Shown here: one piece after another, positions 17,783-27,743 of the stretch
Layout of the letters: each line of letters opens with the position of its first letter
Position numbering within the stretch: the stretch's first letter is position 1
From: Rhodoplanes sp.
GTDB taxonomy: Bacteria > Pseudomonadota > Alphaproteobacteria > Rhizobiales > Xanthobacteraceae
Assembly (NCBI RefSeq): GCF_013377085.1
Contig: NZ_JACAAX010000001.1
Span: 62,001-126,000 of the forward strand
Direction: 5' to 3'
Length of the DNA stretch: 64,000 nucleotides
Notes under the pieces: model-generated
Told to the model about the DNA's origin: nothing
Database searches by the model: none
Seen by the model: the letters and a program-made list of their open reading frames with translations, nothing else
Translations under genes and position numbers: made by a program

Positions 17783-20455
17783 ATGACTATCGGACCGCAG
17801 CCGAGCGCAGCGTCGACGCCGGTGGCGCCGTCCGCCCGGCGTTCGACGCCGTTCATCACTGCCGTCGAGCCGGGACTGGCGCCGCACGGGCTGACGATCC
17901 GCCGACGCCTGACCTTGATCGTGCTCGCCGTCGCGCTGCCGATGCTGCTTCTGTCCGTCGCCATCGTCTGGCGGCTCGCCGTCCTCGAGCGCGACGCGCG
18001 GACGCAGGCCATCGTTTACTCCTCGCGCTCGATCATGAGCGCCGTCGAGGCGCAGCTTGGGAAGTACGTCGCGGTGGGGCAGGCGCTGGCGACGTCTCCG
18101 GCGCTTCAGGCCGCGGACATCGTCGCATTCAGAGGCGAGGCCGAGCGTGCGATCAGCGGCCTTCCGGGTGCCTGGGTGACGCTGGTCGATCCGGCCGGCC
18201 AGCAGGTGCTGAACACCCTGCTGTCGCCCGGTGCGTCGTTGCCGCGTGTTCCCCCGTCGGTGCTGGCGGAAGAGCGTCGCGCGTTCGAGACCAGGCAGGT
18301 CCAGTTCACCGACGTCGTCGTCGGTCCGGTCGCGGGCACGCCGGTGATCGGCGCCGGCGTGCCGGTGTTTCGCACCGGCGCGCCCGCCTACTATCTGCTG
18401 ATCGGCGTTCAGGCGAATGCCATTCGGGATCTTCTCAACGACCGCCGCATGCCGGAGGGCTGGCTCGCGGGGGTGATCGATCGCAGCGGAAACTTCGTCG
18501 CGCGATCTCTCGACCACGAGCGCTGGGTCGGCAAGCCGGCGTCCGCCGGATGGCTCGCGGTCAGGCGGGTCGACGGCGTCGCCGAGTTCCTGTCGGTCGA
18601 GGATCGACCGATCGTCAGCGCCAACTCGGTGTCGCCGATGAGCGGCTGGGCGATCGGTCTCGCGACGGAAAAGAGCGTCTTCGAGGCGCCGATCCGGCAG
18701 ACCATGATCGCCGCGACCGTCGCGAGCTTGGCCGTGACCGTGCTGAGCGTGCTGCTGGCGGCCTGGGCGGCCCGACGCATCACCGGCCCGATCGAGGCGC
18801 TGGTGCAGGTCGCCGGACGGCTTCAGCGGGGCGAGCCGGTGCGGTTCCAGCCGACCGGGGTGCCGGAGGTCGATCACGCCCTGCAGGCCTTCGACACGGC
18901 AGCGAAATCGCTGATTGCGCGGGAAGGCGCGCTTGCCGACAGCGAGCTGCGGATGCGGCTGGCCCAGGACGCTGCGCATGCCGGCTCCTGGGAATGGACG
19001 CTCGCCGACAACCGCAACTACTGGTCCGAGTCCTTGTGGGCCTTGTATGGGCTGACGATCGGCGCGTGCGAGCCCTCTTACGACAATTGGGTCGCCTCGA
19101 TTCATGCCGACGACCGCGAGCGGGTGGCGGGCATCGTCGGCGCGGCCGCAGCGGCCGGCCAGGAGTTCGAGGTCCAGTGGCGGGTCAATCGTCCCGCGGG
19201 CGAGCCGGTCCGATGGCTTCTCGCGCGCAGCCGGCCGATCGTCGACGCGAACGGGCGCGTGGACCGGTATATCGGCATCGTCATCGACATCACCGAGCGC
19301 ATGCGCACCGAGCAGGCGCTGCGCGAAAGCGATCGCCGCCTCGCCGTCATCATGGAGGCTCTGCCGGTCGGGGTCGGGCTCTTCGACGGTGACGGCCGCG
19401 CCATGGTCAGCAACGGGTATTTCAGGCGTTTCGTGCCGCACGTGATCGCGTCGCGCGACGAGGCCCGCCGCGCGCTGTGGGAGGGTTACGACGAGAAGGG
19501 CCGGCTGCTGAAGCCCGAGGACTACCCGGCTGCGCGCGCACTTCGTGGCGAGCCGGTATGGCCGGGCCTGGAGTTCTTCTTCCGCGGCGACGAGCACCAG
19601 GGGCCGCTGTGGACCCGCATCGCCGCGCTGCCGTTTCTCGACGAGAGCGGCGGTGTCGCCGGCGCCGTCCAGATGATCGTCGACATCGACGCGGAGAAGC
19701 GTGCGCAGGAGGAGCGGCGCACCCTCCAGGCCGAGCTGCTGCACGTGTCGCGTCTCTCGGAGATGGGCCAGATGGCGGCCGCGCTCGCACACGAGCTCAA
19801 TCAGCCGCTCACCGCGGTCGCCGTCTATATCGGCGGCTGCCAGCGGATCGTCGCCGCCGACGACATCGACGACGAGCGACGGCAGAAGCTGCGGCAAATG
19901 ATGCAGATGATCGGCGACCAGGCGCTGCGGGCCGGGGAGATCATCAAGCAGCTTCGCGATTTCGTCCGCAAGGGCGACGGCGAGCGGCGTGTCGTGAGCG
20001 CCGCGACCCTCATGCAGGAGGCCTCCACGCTGGCGCTGACGGCGGCGAAGCACAAGGGCGTCGAGGTCCGTTTCGACACCGACAAGCCGGGGACGATCCT
20101 GGTCAACCAGGTGCAGATCCAGCAGGTCGTCTTCAATCTGGTGCGCAACGCCATCGAGGCGATGGAGGACACCCCGCGCAAGGAGCTCGACATCCGGCTG
20201 TCGGCGAGCGGCGAGCGCATCGAGTTCAGCGTGGCCGACACGGGCACGGGCCTCGCGCCCGAGATCGCCGACCGGCTCTTCATGCCGTTCGCCTCGACCA
20301 AGAGCCAGGGCATGGGGATCGGCCTGTCGGTGTGCCGCAACATCGTCGAGGCTCATCAGGGGCGGATCTGGGCGGAGCCCAATCCGGGCGGCGGCACCGT
20401 GTTTCGGTTCTGGCTGCCGGTCGTCGGCGTCGACATGGCCGAGGACGCCGAGTAG
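17783..20455 (+). CDS. membrane sensor histidine kinase with two PAS domains
   Basis: An 890-residue kinase. TM1 lies at about residues 40-61 and TM2 at about 306-330, enclosing a ~245-residue periplasmic domain of the double-Cache type; then a HAMP-like segment, PAS 1 (about 393-515, with the WNRP-like WRVNRPAGE and IDITERM ending), PAS 2 (about 520-640, ending VDIDAEK), HisKA with the phosphoacceptor in AHELNQPLTAV, and HATPase (NLVRNAIEAME, DTGTGLAPE, GMGIGLSVCRNI). The AHELNQPL form is that of the NtrB/DctB/FixL-related class. ATG at 17783 follows GGGAG; the upstream GTG 17756 is less likely. No response regulator gene is adjacent, so its partner is unknown. The ligand cannot be read from the sequence. 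Confidence 0.88.
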   Translation: MTIGPQPSAASTPVAPSARRSTPFITAVEPGLAPHGLTIRRRLTLIVLAVALPMLLLSVAIVWRLAVLERDARTQAIVYSSRSIMSAVEAQLGKYVAVGQALATSPALQAADIVAFRGEAERAISGLPGAWVTLVDPAGQQVLNTLLSPGASLPRVPPSVLAEERRAFETRQVQFTDVVVGPVAGTPVIGAGVPVFRTGAPAYYLLIGVQANAIRDLLNDRRMPEGWLAGVIDRSGNFVARSLDHERWVGKPASAGWLAVRRVDGVAEFLSVEDRPIVSANSVSPMSGWAIGLATEKSVFEAPIRQTMIAATVASLAVTVLSVLLAAWAARRITGPIEALVQVAGRLQRGEPVRFQPTGVPEVDHALQAFDTAAKSLIAREGALADSELRMRLAQDAAHAGSWEWTLADNRNYWSESLWALYGLTIGACEPSYDNWVASIHADDRERVAGIVGAAAAAGQEFEVQWRVNRPAGEPVRWLLARSRPIVDANGRVDRYIGIVIDITERMRTEQALRESDRRLAVIMEALPVGVGLFDGDGRAMVSNGYFRRFVPHVIASRDEARRALWEGYDEKGRLLKPEDYPAARALRGEPVWPGLEFFFRGDEHQGPLWTRIAALPFLDESGGVAGAVQMIVDIDAEKRAQEERRTLQAELLHVSRLSEMGQMAAALAHELNQPLTAVAVYIGGCQRIVAADDIDDERRQKLRQMMQMIGDQALRAGEIIKQLRDFVRKGDGERRVVSAATLMQEASTLALTAAKHKGVEVRFDTDKPGTILVNQVQIQQVVFNLVRNAIEAMEDTPRKELDIRLSASGERIEFSVADTGTGLAPEIADRLFMPFASTKSQGMGIGLSVCRNIVEAHQGRIWAEPNPGGGTVFRFWLPVVGVDMAEDAE

Positions 20456-20517
20456 GCCGTGCGGCCGATCCACGTGTGTCTCCGGTCCCGCCGGGCGCCT
20501 CGGCCAGGACGCGCTCC

Positions 20518-21423
20518 TCACGTCCCGGGTGCCTCGTCGTGCAGGGCGGCGAGGCGGGTGACCGCCATGGCGGCGAAGTCGTGCATGAGTGACACGACGG
20601 CGTCGTTCTGCGACTGCTCGGCTGCCGCCAGATAGGCGTCGACCAGCAACTCGGCCGCCGCGAGCAGGTCATCCGTCGATGCGGGCGCATCTCCTGATCG
20701 CGTCTCTGCTGAACACGTCTCGCCGGTGAGGCTCGCCACCGGTTCCGATCCGTGGTCGAGCGCGAGCGCGTCGAGTCGTGTCACAGCTTGGCGCGCCTGC
20801 TCCGCGAGTTCGGGCCTGCGCGCCCCGGCGATCTGTTCCGGAGCCGCGGCCAGGAGCGCCGCGATGGCGCGTTCGCGCTCGGCGAGATCGGCGAGAGTCA
20901 GATGGCGGGACGGCGCGCGGGTGCCGCGCTCGGCGTGCCAGGCGCTGCGGCGCTCGCGGCGCAGGATCGCCACGTGCTCCAGCTCCTCGAGCGCCATGTG
21001 CTCGGCGGCGCGCCGCACCTCGTCGTCGGCGGCCTCGGCGGCGACGTAGCTCCAGAACGTGAAGGCGCGCTCCTCCTGCCGCACGGCGGCGGCGAGCGCG
21101 CCGTAGGGCGTGATCAGGCGCGAGCGCGAGGCCTCGCCGGCGGGCACGTCGAACGTGTCGGGCGGCGACCATCGCAGGCGAGTCGGCTCCGGCACGGCGC
21201 CGTGCTGGCGCCGGCTCCAGTCGTCGACCTGTGCGACATGGCCGCGCTCGACCGCGGCGAGACGATCGAACACGTCGGCCAGCGCTGCTGATCCGCGCTG
21301 CCGCATGGCCACGGCCATCGCGTTGTAATAGGCGACCGCGTCCGTCTCCATCGCCTGCGCGATCGCGAACAGCTCGGTCATCGAGCGGACCGGGGCAGGT
21401 GGCGGAGCTTGCAGTCGGGACAT
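20518..21423 (-). CDS. ferritin-like (rubrerythrin-type) di-iron protein
   Basis: A 301-residue helical protein with glutamates and ExxH motifs of a ferritin-like four-helix bundle: METDAVAYYNAMA, VERGHVAQVDD, RQEERAFTFWSYVA and LEELEHVAIL. The C-terminal ~130 residues are an extra helical region without a recognised domain. The start at 21423 is favoured because AGGAG lies six bases before it, whereas the ATG at 21429 would touch that site. It is divergent from nosR across a 450-bp gap that contains a perfect FNR/NNR-type palindrome 113 bp upstream of this start. I infer iron or peroxide/NO handling under denitrifying conditions; rubredoxin-type cysteines are absent. Confidence 0.72.
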   Translation of the reverse strand: MSRLQAPPPAPVRSMTELFAIAQAMETDAVAYYNAMAVAMRQRGSAALADVFDRLAAVERGHVAQVDDWSRRQHGAVPEPTRLRWSPPDTFDVPAGEASRSRLITPYGALAAAVRQEERAFTFWSYVAAEAADDEVRRAAEHMALEELEHVAILRRERRSAWHAERGTRAPSRHLTLADLAERERAIAALLAAAPEQIAGARRPELAEQARQAVTRLDALALDHGSEPVASLTGETCSAETRSGDAPASTDDLLAAAELLVDAYLAAAEQSQNDAVVSLMHDFAAMAVTRLAALHDEAPGT

Positions 21424-21535
21424 GTACATCTCCTGATCCCGGCGCGGCGGCGCCGAGCCCCCGCGTATCTGGTCGTCAGAGTAACGACCCGCCACACGCT
21501 TCGCCACGGGGGACCGGAGCCGTTCGCGGACTTGT

Positions 21536-21549
21536 TTGCGCACGCGCAA
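21536..21549. promoter_or_regulatory. FNR/NNR-family regulator binding site candidate
   Basis: TTGCGCACGCGCAA is a perfect TTGCG-N4-CGCAA palindrome, the form expected for Crp/Fnr-family regulators (FNR, NnrR, Dnr). It lies between the divergent ferritin-like gene (start 21423) and nosR (start about 21875). Such regulators commonly control nos operons. Confidence 0.6.
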
Positions 21550-21874
21550 CGAAGCTGCCCTTCGGCGACGTCAAAGTCGGCGTAGCTGGCAGATGCGAGC
21601 AGCGGTCGACTCGGCGTGCAACGCCGGCAAACCGGAGCATGCGAGCGATTGCTCGTCACAAACAGGCGATCCGTCGGCCGGCGAGGTAACGAGATGCCGA
21701 ATGCCGGATTGCTTGGGATTGTTACGTGTCGGCCCGTCGTTGACAGTGGATGGGGCCGGCGTTCAAGTGGGCTCCATTGCGCATCGCGGCGCATATCGTG
21801 GATCGATCGTGGCCGACAACGACGTCGGACCTGATTCACACCCCACCACATTCCGGCACCGACGGCGGGTTCGT

Positions 21875-24184
21875 ATGTCGCGATCCGACAGCTACGGCTA
21901 TCGATTCATGGTCTCACGCGTGAGCGGCTTTCTCGTCGTCGCGATCGCGTGGCTGTTGCTCGTCGCCGCGCCGGTTGCGGCGGCGGACTCGCGGCTGTCC
22001 GAATTCCTCGCCAAGGTGACGCCGCAGCAGTTCTTCAACGGCGCCGACCGGTTCGGGCCGTTGCAGGGCGAGCCGCCGCTGGCGCCCGTCTATGCGGGCG
22101 ACCTGCTGCTCGGCATCGTCTATCTCAACGCCGACTTCGCCACCGCCACCGGATACTCCGGTAAGCCGATCGAGGTGCTGGTCGGGCTCGACCGCGACGC
22201 CGCGGTCACGGGCCTGGCGCTGGTCGAGCACAAGGAACCGATCGTCCTGGTCGGCGTGCCCGAGAAAAAGGTCGTCGAGGCGGTCAACAAGCTCATCGGC
22301 ACCAGGATCGCGCCGATCGCGAGCGGACAGGCGAAGGCGCCGCAGCCCGACATCATCAGCGGGGCGACCGTGACGGTGCTGGTGATGGCCGACAGCGTGG
22401 TGCGCTCGGCCGTCAAGATCGTGCGCAGCGGCCGGCTCGCCGGCGCGGGCGGCGCGCCCGCCGCGGCGGCGCCCGGCGTCGTCGCGCCGGTGCTCCGCAC
22501 CGTCGACCTCGCCCGGCAGGAGCAGCGCGACTGGGAGAGCCTCCTGGGCGACGGCTCGGTGCGCCGCCTGCATCTCACCATCGCCGACATCAACGAGGCC
22601 TTCGCCAAATCGGGCAACGCCGCCGCGATCGCCAATCCCGAGCCGGGCGATCCCGACGAGACCTTCGTCGAACTCTATGTGGCGCTCGCGAGCGTGCCGA
22701 CCATCGGCGAGAGCCTGCTGGGCGAGGCAGGCTACGCGCAGCTCCTGCGGCGACTGAAGCCCGGCCAGCAGGCCCTGCTGATCGCCGGCGACGGCCTCTA
22801 CTCGTACAAGGGCTCGGGTTATGTACGGGGTGGCCTGTTCGACCGCATCCAGCTCCTGCAGGACGGCAACGCGGCACGCTTCCGCGACCGCGACCACGAG
22901 CGCATCGGCTCGCTCGCGGCGGCCGACGCGCCGGATCTTCGCGAGATCGGCGTGTTCGTCGTGCCGGAGGAGACGGGCTTCGACCCCGTCGAGCCGTTCC
23001 AGCTTCAGCTCATGGTGCAGCGCGCGACCGGCGTGCGCGACAAGGCCTTTCTGAGCGTCGACCTCGGCTACACGCTGCCCGAGGCCTATGTGAAGCGCGA
23101 ACCGCCGGCCACCACGGTCACGACGTCGGCATCCGGCTCGACATCGGCGTCCGCGCCGCCGGCCGCGGCCGCCGCCGGCGCGGGTTCGTTGGAAGAGCCG
23201 TTCTGGAAGCAGATGTGGCGGCGCGACACCGTGTCGATCGCTGTCACGATCGTGGCCCTGGTGGTGCTCACCGGCATCTTCTTCTTCCAGAACGCGCTGG
23301 TGGGCCGGCCGGTCGTCTATGTCTGGGTGCGCCGCGCGTATCTCCTGTTCACGCTGGTGTGGATCGGCTGGCACGCCAACGCCCAGCTCTCGGTCGTCAA
23401 CATTCTCACATTCGCCAACGCGCTGATGACCGGCTTCTCGTGGGACCACTTCCTCACGGCGCCGCTGATCTTCCTGTTGTGGACGGCTGTCGCGGCGGCG
23501 CTGCTGTTCTGGGGCCGCGGACCGTTCTGCGGCTGGCTGTGCCCGTTCGGCGCCCTGCAGGAGCTGACCAACACCATCGCCAAGGCGCTGCGCATCCCGC
23601 AGTTCCCGGTGCCCTGGGGCCTGCACGAGCGGCTGTGGCCGGTGAAATACATCGTCTTTCTGGGGCTGTTCGGGCTGTCGCTCTACTCGGTCGGCTACGC
23701 CGAGCAGATGTCCGAGATCGAGCCGTTCAAGACCGCGATCGTGCTGAAATTCGTGCGCGACTGGCCGTTCGTGGTCTACGCCGTGGTGCTGCTGGTCGCC
23801 GGGCTGTTCGTCGAGCGCTTCTTCTGCCGCTACCTCTGCCCGCTCGGCGCGGCGCTGGCGATCCCCGGACGGCTGCGCACCTTCGAATGGCTGCGACGCT
23901 GGTCGGAATGCGGTTCGCCCTGCCAGCGCTGCGCCGTCGAATGCCCGGTCCAGGCGATCCATCCCGAGGGGCACATCAACGTCAACGAGTGCATCTACTG
24001 CATGCACTGCCAGGAACTCTATTTCGACGACCACCGCTGCCCGCACATGATCCAGGTGAGGCTGAAGCGCGAGCGGCGCGAAGCGTTGACCTCACCGTCC
24101 ATGCGGGGCGGCAAGGGACCGACGCGCCCCGTCGTCACGGCGGGCGGCCGCCCCGCGGCGGCGCCCGCCACCGCCGACACCTGA
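21875..24184 (+). CDS. nosR: NosR, membrane iron-sulfur flavoprotein for N2O reductase
   Basis: A 769-residue polytopic membrane protein needed for nosZ expression and electron supply. It has an N-terminal signal/TM, a periplasmic FMN-binding domain with SGATVT (the Thr carries covalent FMN in the family), then several TM helices. Two cysteine motifs, [10 protein letters not shown] and [11 protein letters not shown], follow, and a C-terminal double [4Fe-4S] region ([31 protein letters not shown]) ends the protein. ATG at 21875 is used; an in-frame ATG at 21908 is possible and neither has a strong ribosome site. It starts the nosRZDFYLX operon, with 35 bp to nosZ. Confidence 0.94.
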   Translation: MSRSDSYGYRFMVSRVSGFLVVAIAWLLLVAAPVAAADSRLSEFLAKVTPQQFFNGADRFGPLQGEPPLAPVYAGDLLLGIVYLNADFATATGYSGKPIEVLVGLDRDAAVTGLALVEHKEPIVLVGVPEKKVVEAVNKLIGTRIAPIASGQAKAPQPDIISGATVTVLVMADSVVRSAVKIVRSGRLAGAGGAPAAAAPGVVAPVLRTVDLARQEQRDWESLLGDGSVRRLHLTIADINEAFAKSGNAAAIANPEPGDPDETFVELYVALASVPTIGESLLGEAGYAQLLRRLKPGQQALLIAGDGLYSYKGSGYVRGGLFDRIQLLQDGNAARFRDRDHERIGSLAAADAPDLREIGVFVVPEETGFDPVEPFQLQLMVQRATGVRDKAFLSVDLGYTLPEAYVKREPPATTVTTSASGSTSASAPPAAAAAGAGSLEEPFWKQMWRRDTVSIAVTIVALVVLTGIFFFQNALVGRPVVYVWVRRAYLLFTLVWIGWHANAQLSVVNILTFANALMTGFSWDHFLTAPLIFLLWTAVAAALLFWGRGPFCGWLCPFGALQELTNTIAKALRIPQFPVPWGLHERLWPVKYIVFLGLFGLSLYSVGYAEQMSEIEPFKTAIVLKFVRDWPFVVYAVVLLVAGLFVERFFCRYLCPLGAALAIPGRLRTFEWLRRWSECGSPCQRCAVECPVQAIHPEGHINVNECIYCMHCQELYFDDHRCPHMIQVRLKRERREALTSPSMRGGKGPTRPVVTAGGRPAAAPATADT

Positions 24185-24219
24185 CCAGCAGACGCAAGAC
24201 CGGAACCGGAGGAGACCCC

Positions 24220-26163
24220 ATGAGCACCGACGACACCAGCAGAGACTTCAACCGACGCGACCTGATCAGGACCGGTGCGGTCGCGACCGTCGCGGGCGTG
24301 GCGGGTGCGGCGACCGGCGCCGGCATGACCGGGCTCGGCACCGCCGAGGCACAGACCCGTGCGCCGGCGCCTGCGCCGGCGGTTCAACGCGGGCCGGCCA
24401 AATACGAGGTGAAGCCTGGCGAGCTCGACGAGTACTACGTGTTCTTCTCGAGCGGCCAGACCGGCGAGATGCGCATCGTCGGCCTGCCGTCGATGCGCGA
24501 GCTGATGCGCGTGCCGGTCTTCAACCGCGACAGCGCCACCGGCTGGGGCCAGACCAACGAGAGCCTGAAAATCCTCACCGAGGGGCTGACGCCCGAGACC
24601 CGCGAGTTCCTCAAGACCCGCGGCGGCACCTATCTGAACGGCGACCTGCACCACCCGCACATGTCGTTCACCGAGGGCACTTATGACGGCCGCTACGTCT
24701 TCATGAACGACAAGGCCAACACCCGCGTCGCCCGGGTGCGCTGCGACATCATGAAATGCGACAAGATCATCCAGCTCCCCAACCAGCACACGGTGCACGG
24801 TCTGCGGGTGCAGAAATATCCGCGCACCGGTTACGTCTTCGCCAACGGCGAGGACGGCGTGCCGCTGCCCAACGACGGCAAGGTGCTGAACGACCCCAAG
24901 CAGTACTACTCGATCTTCTCGGCCATCGACGGCGACACCATGAAGGTCGCCTGGCAGGTGATGGTGGACGGCAATCTCGACAATGTGGACGCCGACTTCC
25001 AGGGCAAATACGCCTTCTCGACCTGCTACAATTCCGAGGGCGGCGTGACGCTCGCCGAGATGACGGCGAACGAGCAGGACTGGGTCGTCATCTTCAACCT
25101 CAAGCGCATCGAGGACGCGGTCAAGAAGGGCGACTTCAAGGAGATGGGCGGCGTGCCGGTGGTCGACGGCCGCAAGGGCTCGCCCTACACCCGCTACGTG
25201 CCGGTCTCCAACAGCCCGCACGGCATCAACACGGCGCCGGACGGCATTCACGTGGTCGCCAACGGCAAGCTGTCGCCGACCGTCACGGTGTTCGACGTGC
25301 GGCTGTTCGACGATCTGTTCGACGACAAGATCAAGCCGCGCGACGTGGTGGTGGCGGAGCCGGAGCTCGGGCTCGGCCCGCTGCACACCGCCTATGACGG
25401 CAAGGGCAATGCCTACACCACGTTGTTCCTCGACAGCCAGATCTGCAAGTGGAACATCGAGGCGGCGCGGCGCGCCTTCAAGGGCGAGAAGGTCAACCCG
25501 GTCATCCAGAAGCTCGACGTCCATTACCAGCCGGGCCACAACCACACCTCCATGGGCCAGACCAAGGAGGCGGACGGAAAGTGGCTCATCTCGCTCAACA
25601 AGTTCTCCAAGGACCGCTTCCTCAATGTCGGCCCGCTGAAGCCCGAGAACGACCAGCTCATCGACATCTCGGGCGACCGGATGGTGGTGGTGCACGACGG
25701 CCCGAGCTTCGCCGAGCCGCATGACGCGACCATCGTGCACCGCTCCAAGGTCAATCCGCTGCATGTGTGGAAGCGCGACGATCCGTTCTTCGAGGAGGCG
25801 CGCAAGCAGGCGGCGGCGGACGGCATCAAGCTCGAGCAGGACGCCAAGGTGATCCGCAACGGCAATGTGGTGCGGGTCTACATGACGTCGTCGGCGCCGG
25901 CCTTCGCGCTCGACTCGTTCGAGGTGAACCAGGGCGACGAGGTGACGGTCTACGTCACCAATGTCGACGACGTCGAGGATCTCACCCACGGCTTCGCCAT
26001 CGTCAACTACGGCATCAACATGGAGGTGGCGCCGCAGGCGACCGCGTCGGTCTCGTTCACGGCGAGCCGACCGGGTGTCTACTGGTACTATTGCTCGTGG
26101 TTCTGTCACGCCATGCATATGGAGATGAAGGGCCGCATGCTGGTGCATCCGCGCAACGCATGA
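24220..26163 (+). CDS. nosZ: nitrous oxide reductase NosZ
   Basis: A 647-residue periplasmic copper enzyme reducing N2O to N2, of the Tat-exported clade I type: the N-terminus has [10 protein letters not shown] then a hydrophobic stretch. CuZ histidines are visible in [35 protein letters not shown] and EPHDATIV. The CuA site is at the C-terminus in [14 protein letters not shown] (two Cys, His and Met). GGAGGA precedes the ATG. Length and ligands match functional enzymes, so the protein should be active if the accessory genes, all present here, are expressed. Confidence 0.97.
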   Translation: MSTDDTSRDFNRRDLIRTGAVATVAGVAGAATGAGMTGLGTAEAQTRAPAPAPAVQRGPAKYEVKPGELDEYYVFFSSGQTGEMRIVGLPSMRELMRVPVFNRDSATGWGQTNESLKILTEGLTPETREFLKTRGGTYLNGDLHHPHMSFTEGTYDGRYVFMNDKANTRVARVRCDIMKCDKIIQLPNQHTVHGLRVQKYPRTGYVFANGEDGVPLPNDGKVLNDPKQYYSIFSAIDGDTMKVAWQVMVDGNLDNVDADFQGKYAFSTCYNSEGGVTLAEMTANEQDWVVIFNLKRIEDAVKKGDFKEMGGVPVVDGRKGSPYTRYVPVSNSPHGINTAPDGIHVVANGKLSPTVTVFDVRLFDDLFDDKIKPRDVVVAEPELGLGPLHTAYDGKGNAYTTLFLDSQICKWNIEAARRAFKGEKVNPVIQKLDVHYQPGHNHTSMGQTKEADGKWLISLNKFSKDRFLNVGPLKPENDQLIDISGDRMVVVHDGPSFAEPHDATIVHRSKVNPLHVWKRDDPFFEEARKQAAADGIKLEQDAKVIRNGNVVRVYMTSSAPAFALDSFEVNQGDEVTVYVTNVDDVEDLTHGFAIVNYGINMEVAPQATASVSFTASRPGVYWYYCSWFCHAMHMEMKGRMLVHPRNA

Positions 26164-26209
26164 TGGCTCGTCTCCACCATACGGTGCCGCTCTTGGTGCC
26201 GCCTCCTGT

Positions 26210-26331
26210 CCTCTCCCGTCGGGAGAGGTTCGGCGCGCTTTCGCGCAGCGGGGTGAGGGGATCCGACGTCGGGGTAGGGACCCCCCCACCCGCCGCGCCG
26301 TGCGCGTCGACCTCTCCCCGGCGGGGAGAGG
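26210..26331. repeat. palindromic repeat between nosZ and nosD
   Basis: Two hairpins bound the element: CCTCTCCC-GTC-GGGAGAGG at 26210-26228 and CCTCTCCCC-GGC-GGGGAGAGG at 26311-26331. Both arms are of the same repeat type, 80 bp apart. The element lies inside the operon and is read through without a stop codon in the nosD frame. Confidence 0.75.
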
Positions 26332-26342
26332 TGAACGGGAGC

Positions 26343-27743
26343 GTGCCGCTTCTCCTGAGTGTCCTGGCGGTCGTTGTCATGACATCAGGCGCACAGGCCG
26401 CTACCATCGCAGTCGAGCCCGGCACGCCGCTGCAGGGCGTGCTGGACGCCGCCGCGCCGGGCGACGTGGTCGTGCTGAAGACGGGGCGCCATCGCGGCCC
26501 CGTGCGTCTCGCCGTGCCGCTGACGCTGCGCGGCGAGGACGGGGCAGTGCTCGATGGGGATCATGACGGCAGCGTCGTCACCGTGACGGCGGTCGATGCG
26601 GCGGTGGAGAGCCTGATCATCGTCGGCTCCGGCAGCAGTCTCGACACCATGGACTCGGGCGTCTTCCTGGCCCGCACGGCGGCGCGGGCGCGGGTCGCCG
26701 GCAACCGCATCGAGGGCAACCTGTTCGGCGTCTATGTGCATGGCGCGGAAGGTGCCGCGGTCGAGCGCAACGCCATCCTGGGCCGGCGCGGCGGGCGCAC
26801 CAGCGAGGCCGGCAACGGCGTCTCGGTGTGGAACGCGCCGGGCGCCCGCATCGTCGGCAACGACATCCGCTTCGGGCGCGACGGCGTCTTCGTCATCAGC
26901 AGCCGCAACAATATCTTCGCCGACAACCGATTCCAGGACGTGCGCTTCGCCGTGCACTACATGTACACCAACGACAGCACGGTCGCGGGCAATGTCTCGG
27001 CCGGCAATCATGTCGGCTTCGCCGTGATGTATTCGAGCCGGCTGAAGATCACGGGCAATCGCTCGGAGCGCGACCGCGACCACGGGTTCCTGTTCAACTA
27101 CGCCAACAACGCGACGGTCGCCGGCAATGTCGTCCTGGGCGGCCCGATCGCGGCCAGCACCGAGATCGCGGTCGACGACCAGCACGCAGCACTTCTCGAT
27201 CGGGCGCGTGAAAACTCCGGGATGGTGCGGCGCGCCGGTCCGGAGAAATGCGTGTTCATCTACAACGCCAACGCCAACCGCTTCACCGGCAACCGCTTCG
27301 AGGGCTGCGAGATCGGCATCCATTTCACCGCCGGCTCGGAGAAGAACGAGATCGTCGGCAACGCCTTCGTGCGCAACCGCCACCAGGTCAAATATGTCGG
27401 CACCCGTTCGCTCGACTGGTCGAAGGACGGGCGCGGCAATTTCTGGAGCGACAATCCGGGCTTCGATCTCGACGGCGACGGCGTCGCCGACACGGCTTAC
27501 CGGCCGAACGACATCATCGACAAGGTGCTGTGGACCGCGCCGGCCGCGAAAATCCTGGTGGCGAGCCCGGCCGTGCAGATGCTGCGCTGGGCGCAGGCGC
27601 AGTTCCCGGCGCTGTATCCGGGCGGCGTCGTCGACAGCCATCCGCTGATGGCGGCGCCGACGACGACAGCGACAACAAGAACGACAACGACGTCGGAGAC
27701 GTCGGAGACGTCGGAGACGAAGGGTCGGAGGGCCAGGCCATGA
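26343..27743 (+). CDS. nosD: NosD, periplasmic copper-site assembly protein
   Basis: A 466-residue periplasmic right-handed beta-helix protein (repeated NxI/VxGN motifs such as GNRIEGNLFGVYV and GNRFEGCEIGIHF) that works with the NosFY ABC transporter in building CuZ of NosZ. GTG at 26343 begins a signal peptide (LLLSVLAVVVMTSGAQAAT). The frame is also open back to ATGs at 26160/26163 overlapping the nosZ stop, which would add 60 residues encoded by a palindromic repeat; that extension looks non-functional. The C-terminus ends in a Thr/Ser-rich tail with three copies of SET encoded by a 9-bp tandem repeat at 27689-27718. It overlaps nosF by 4 bp. Confidence 0.9.
   Translation: MPLLLSVLAVVVMTSGAQAATIAVEPGTPLQGVLDAAAPGDVVVLKTGRHRGPVRLAVPLTLRGEDGAVLDGDHDGSVVTVTAVDAAVESLIIVGSGSSLDTMDSGVFLARTAARARVAGNRIEGNLFGVYVHGAEGAAVERNAILGRRGGRTSEAGNGVSVWNAPGARIVGNDIRFGRDGVFVISSRNNIFADNRFQDVRFAVHYMYTNDSTVAGNVSAGNHVGFAVMYSSRLKITGNRSERDRDHGFLFNYANNATVAGNVVLGGPIAASTEIAVDDQHAALLDRARENSGMVRRAGPEKCVFIYNANANRFTGNRFEGCEIGIHFTAGSEKNEIVGNAFVRNRHQVKYVGTRSLDWSKDGRGNFWSDNPGFDLDGDGVADTAYRPNDIIDKVLWTAPAAKILVASPAVQMLRWAQAQFPALYPGGVVDSHPLMAAPTTTATTRTTTTSETSETSETKGRRARP

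Noticed and set aside
21740-21768. TTGACA with a distant TCAAGT as a sigma-70 promoter for nosR
   Set aside because: The -10 half is poor, so the match is not better than chance in this window.
24019-26289. 756-codon minus-strand frame opposite nosZ
   Set aside because: Shadow of nosZ, whose copper ligands are all intact on the plus strand.
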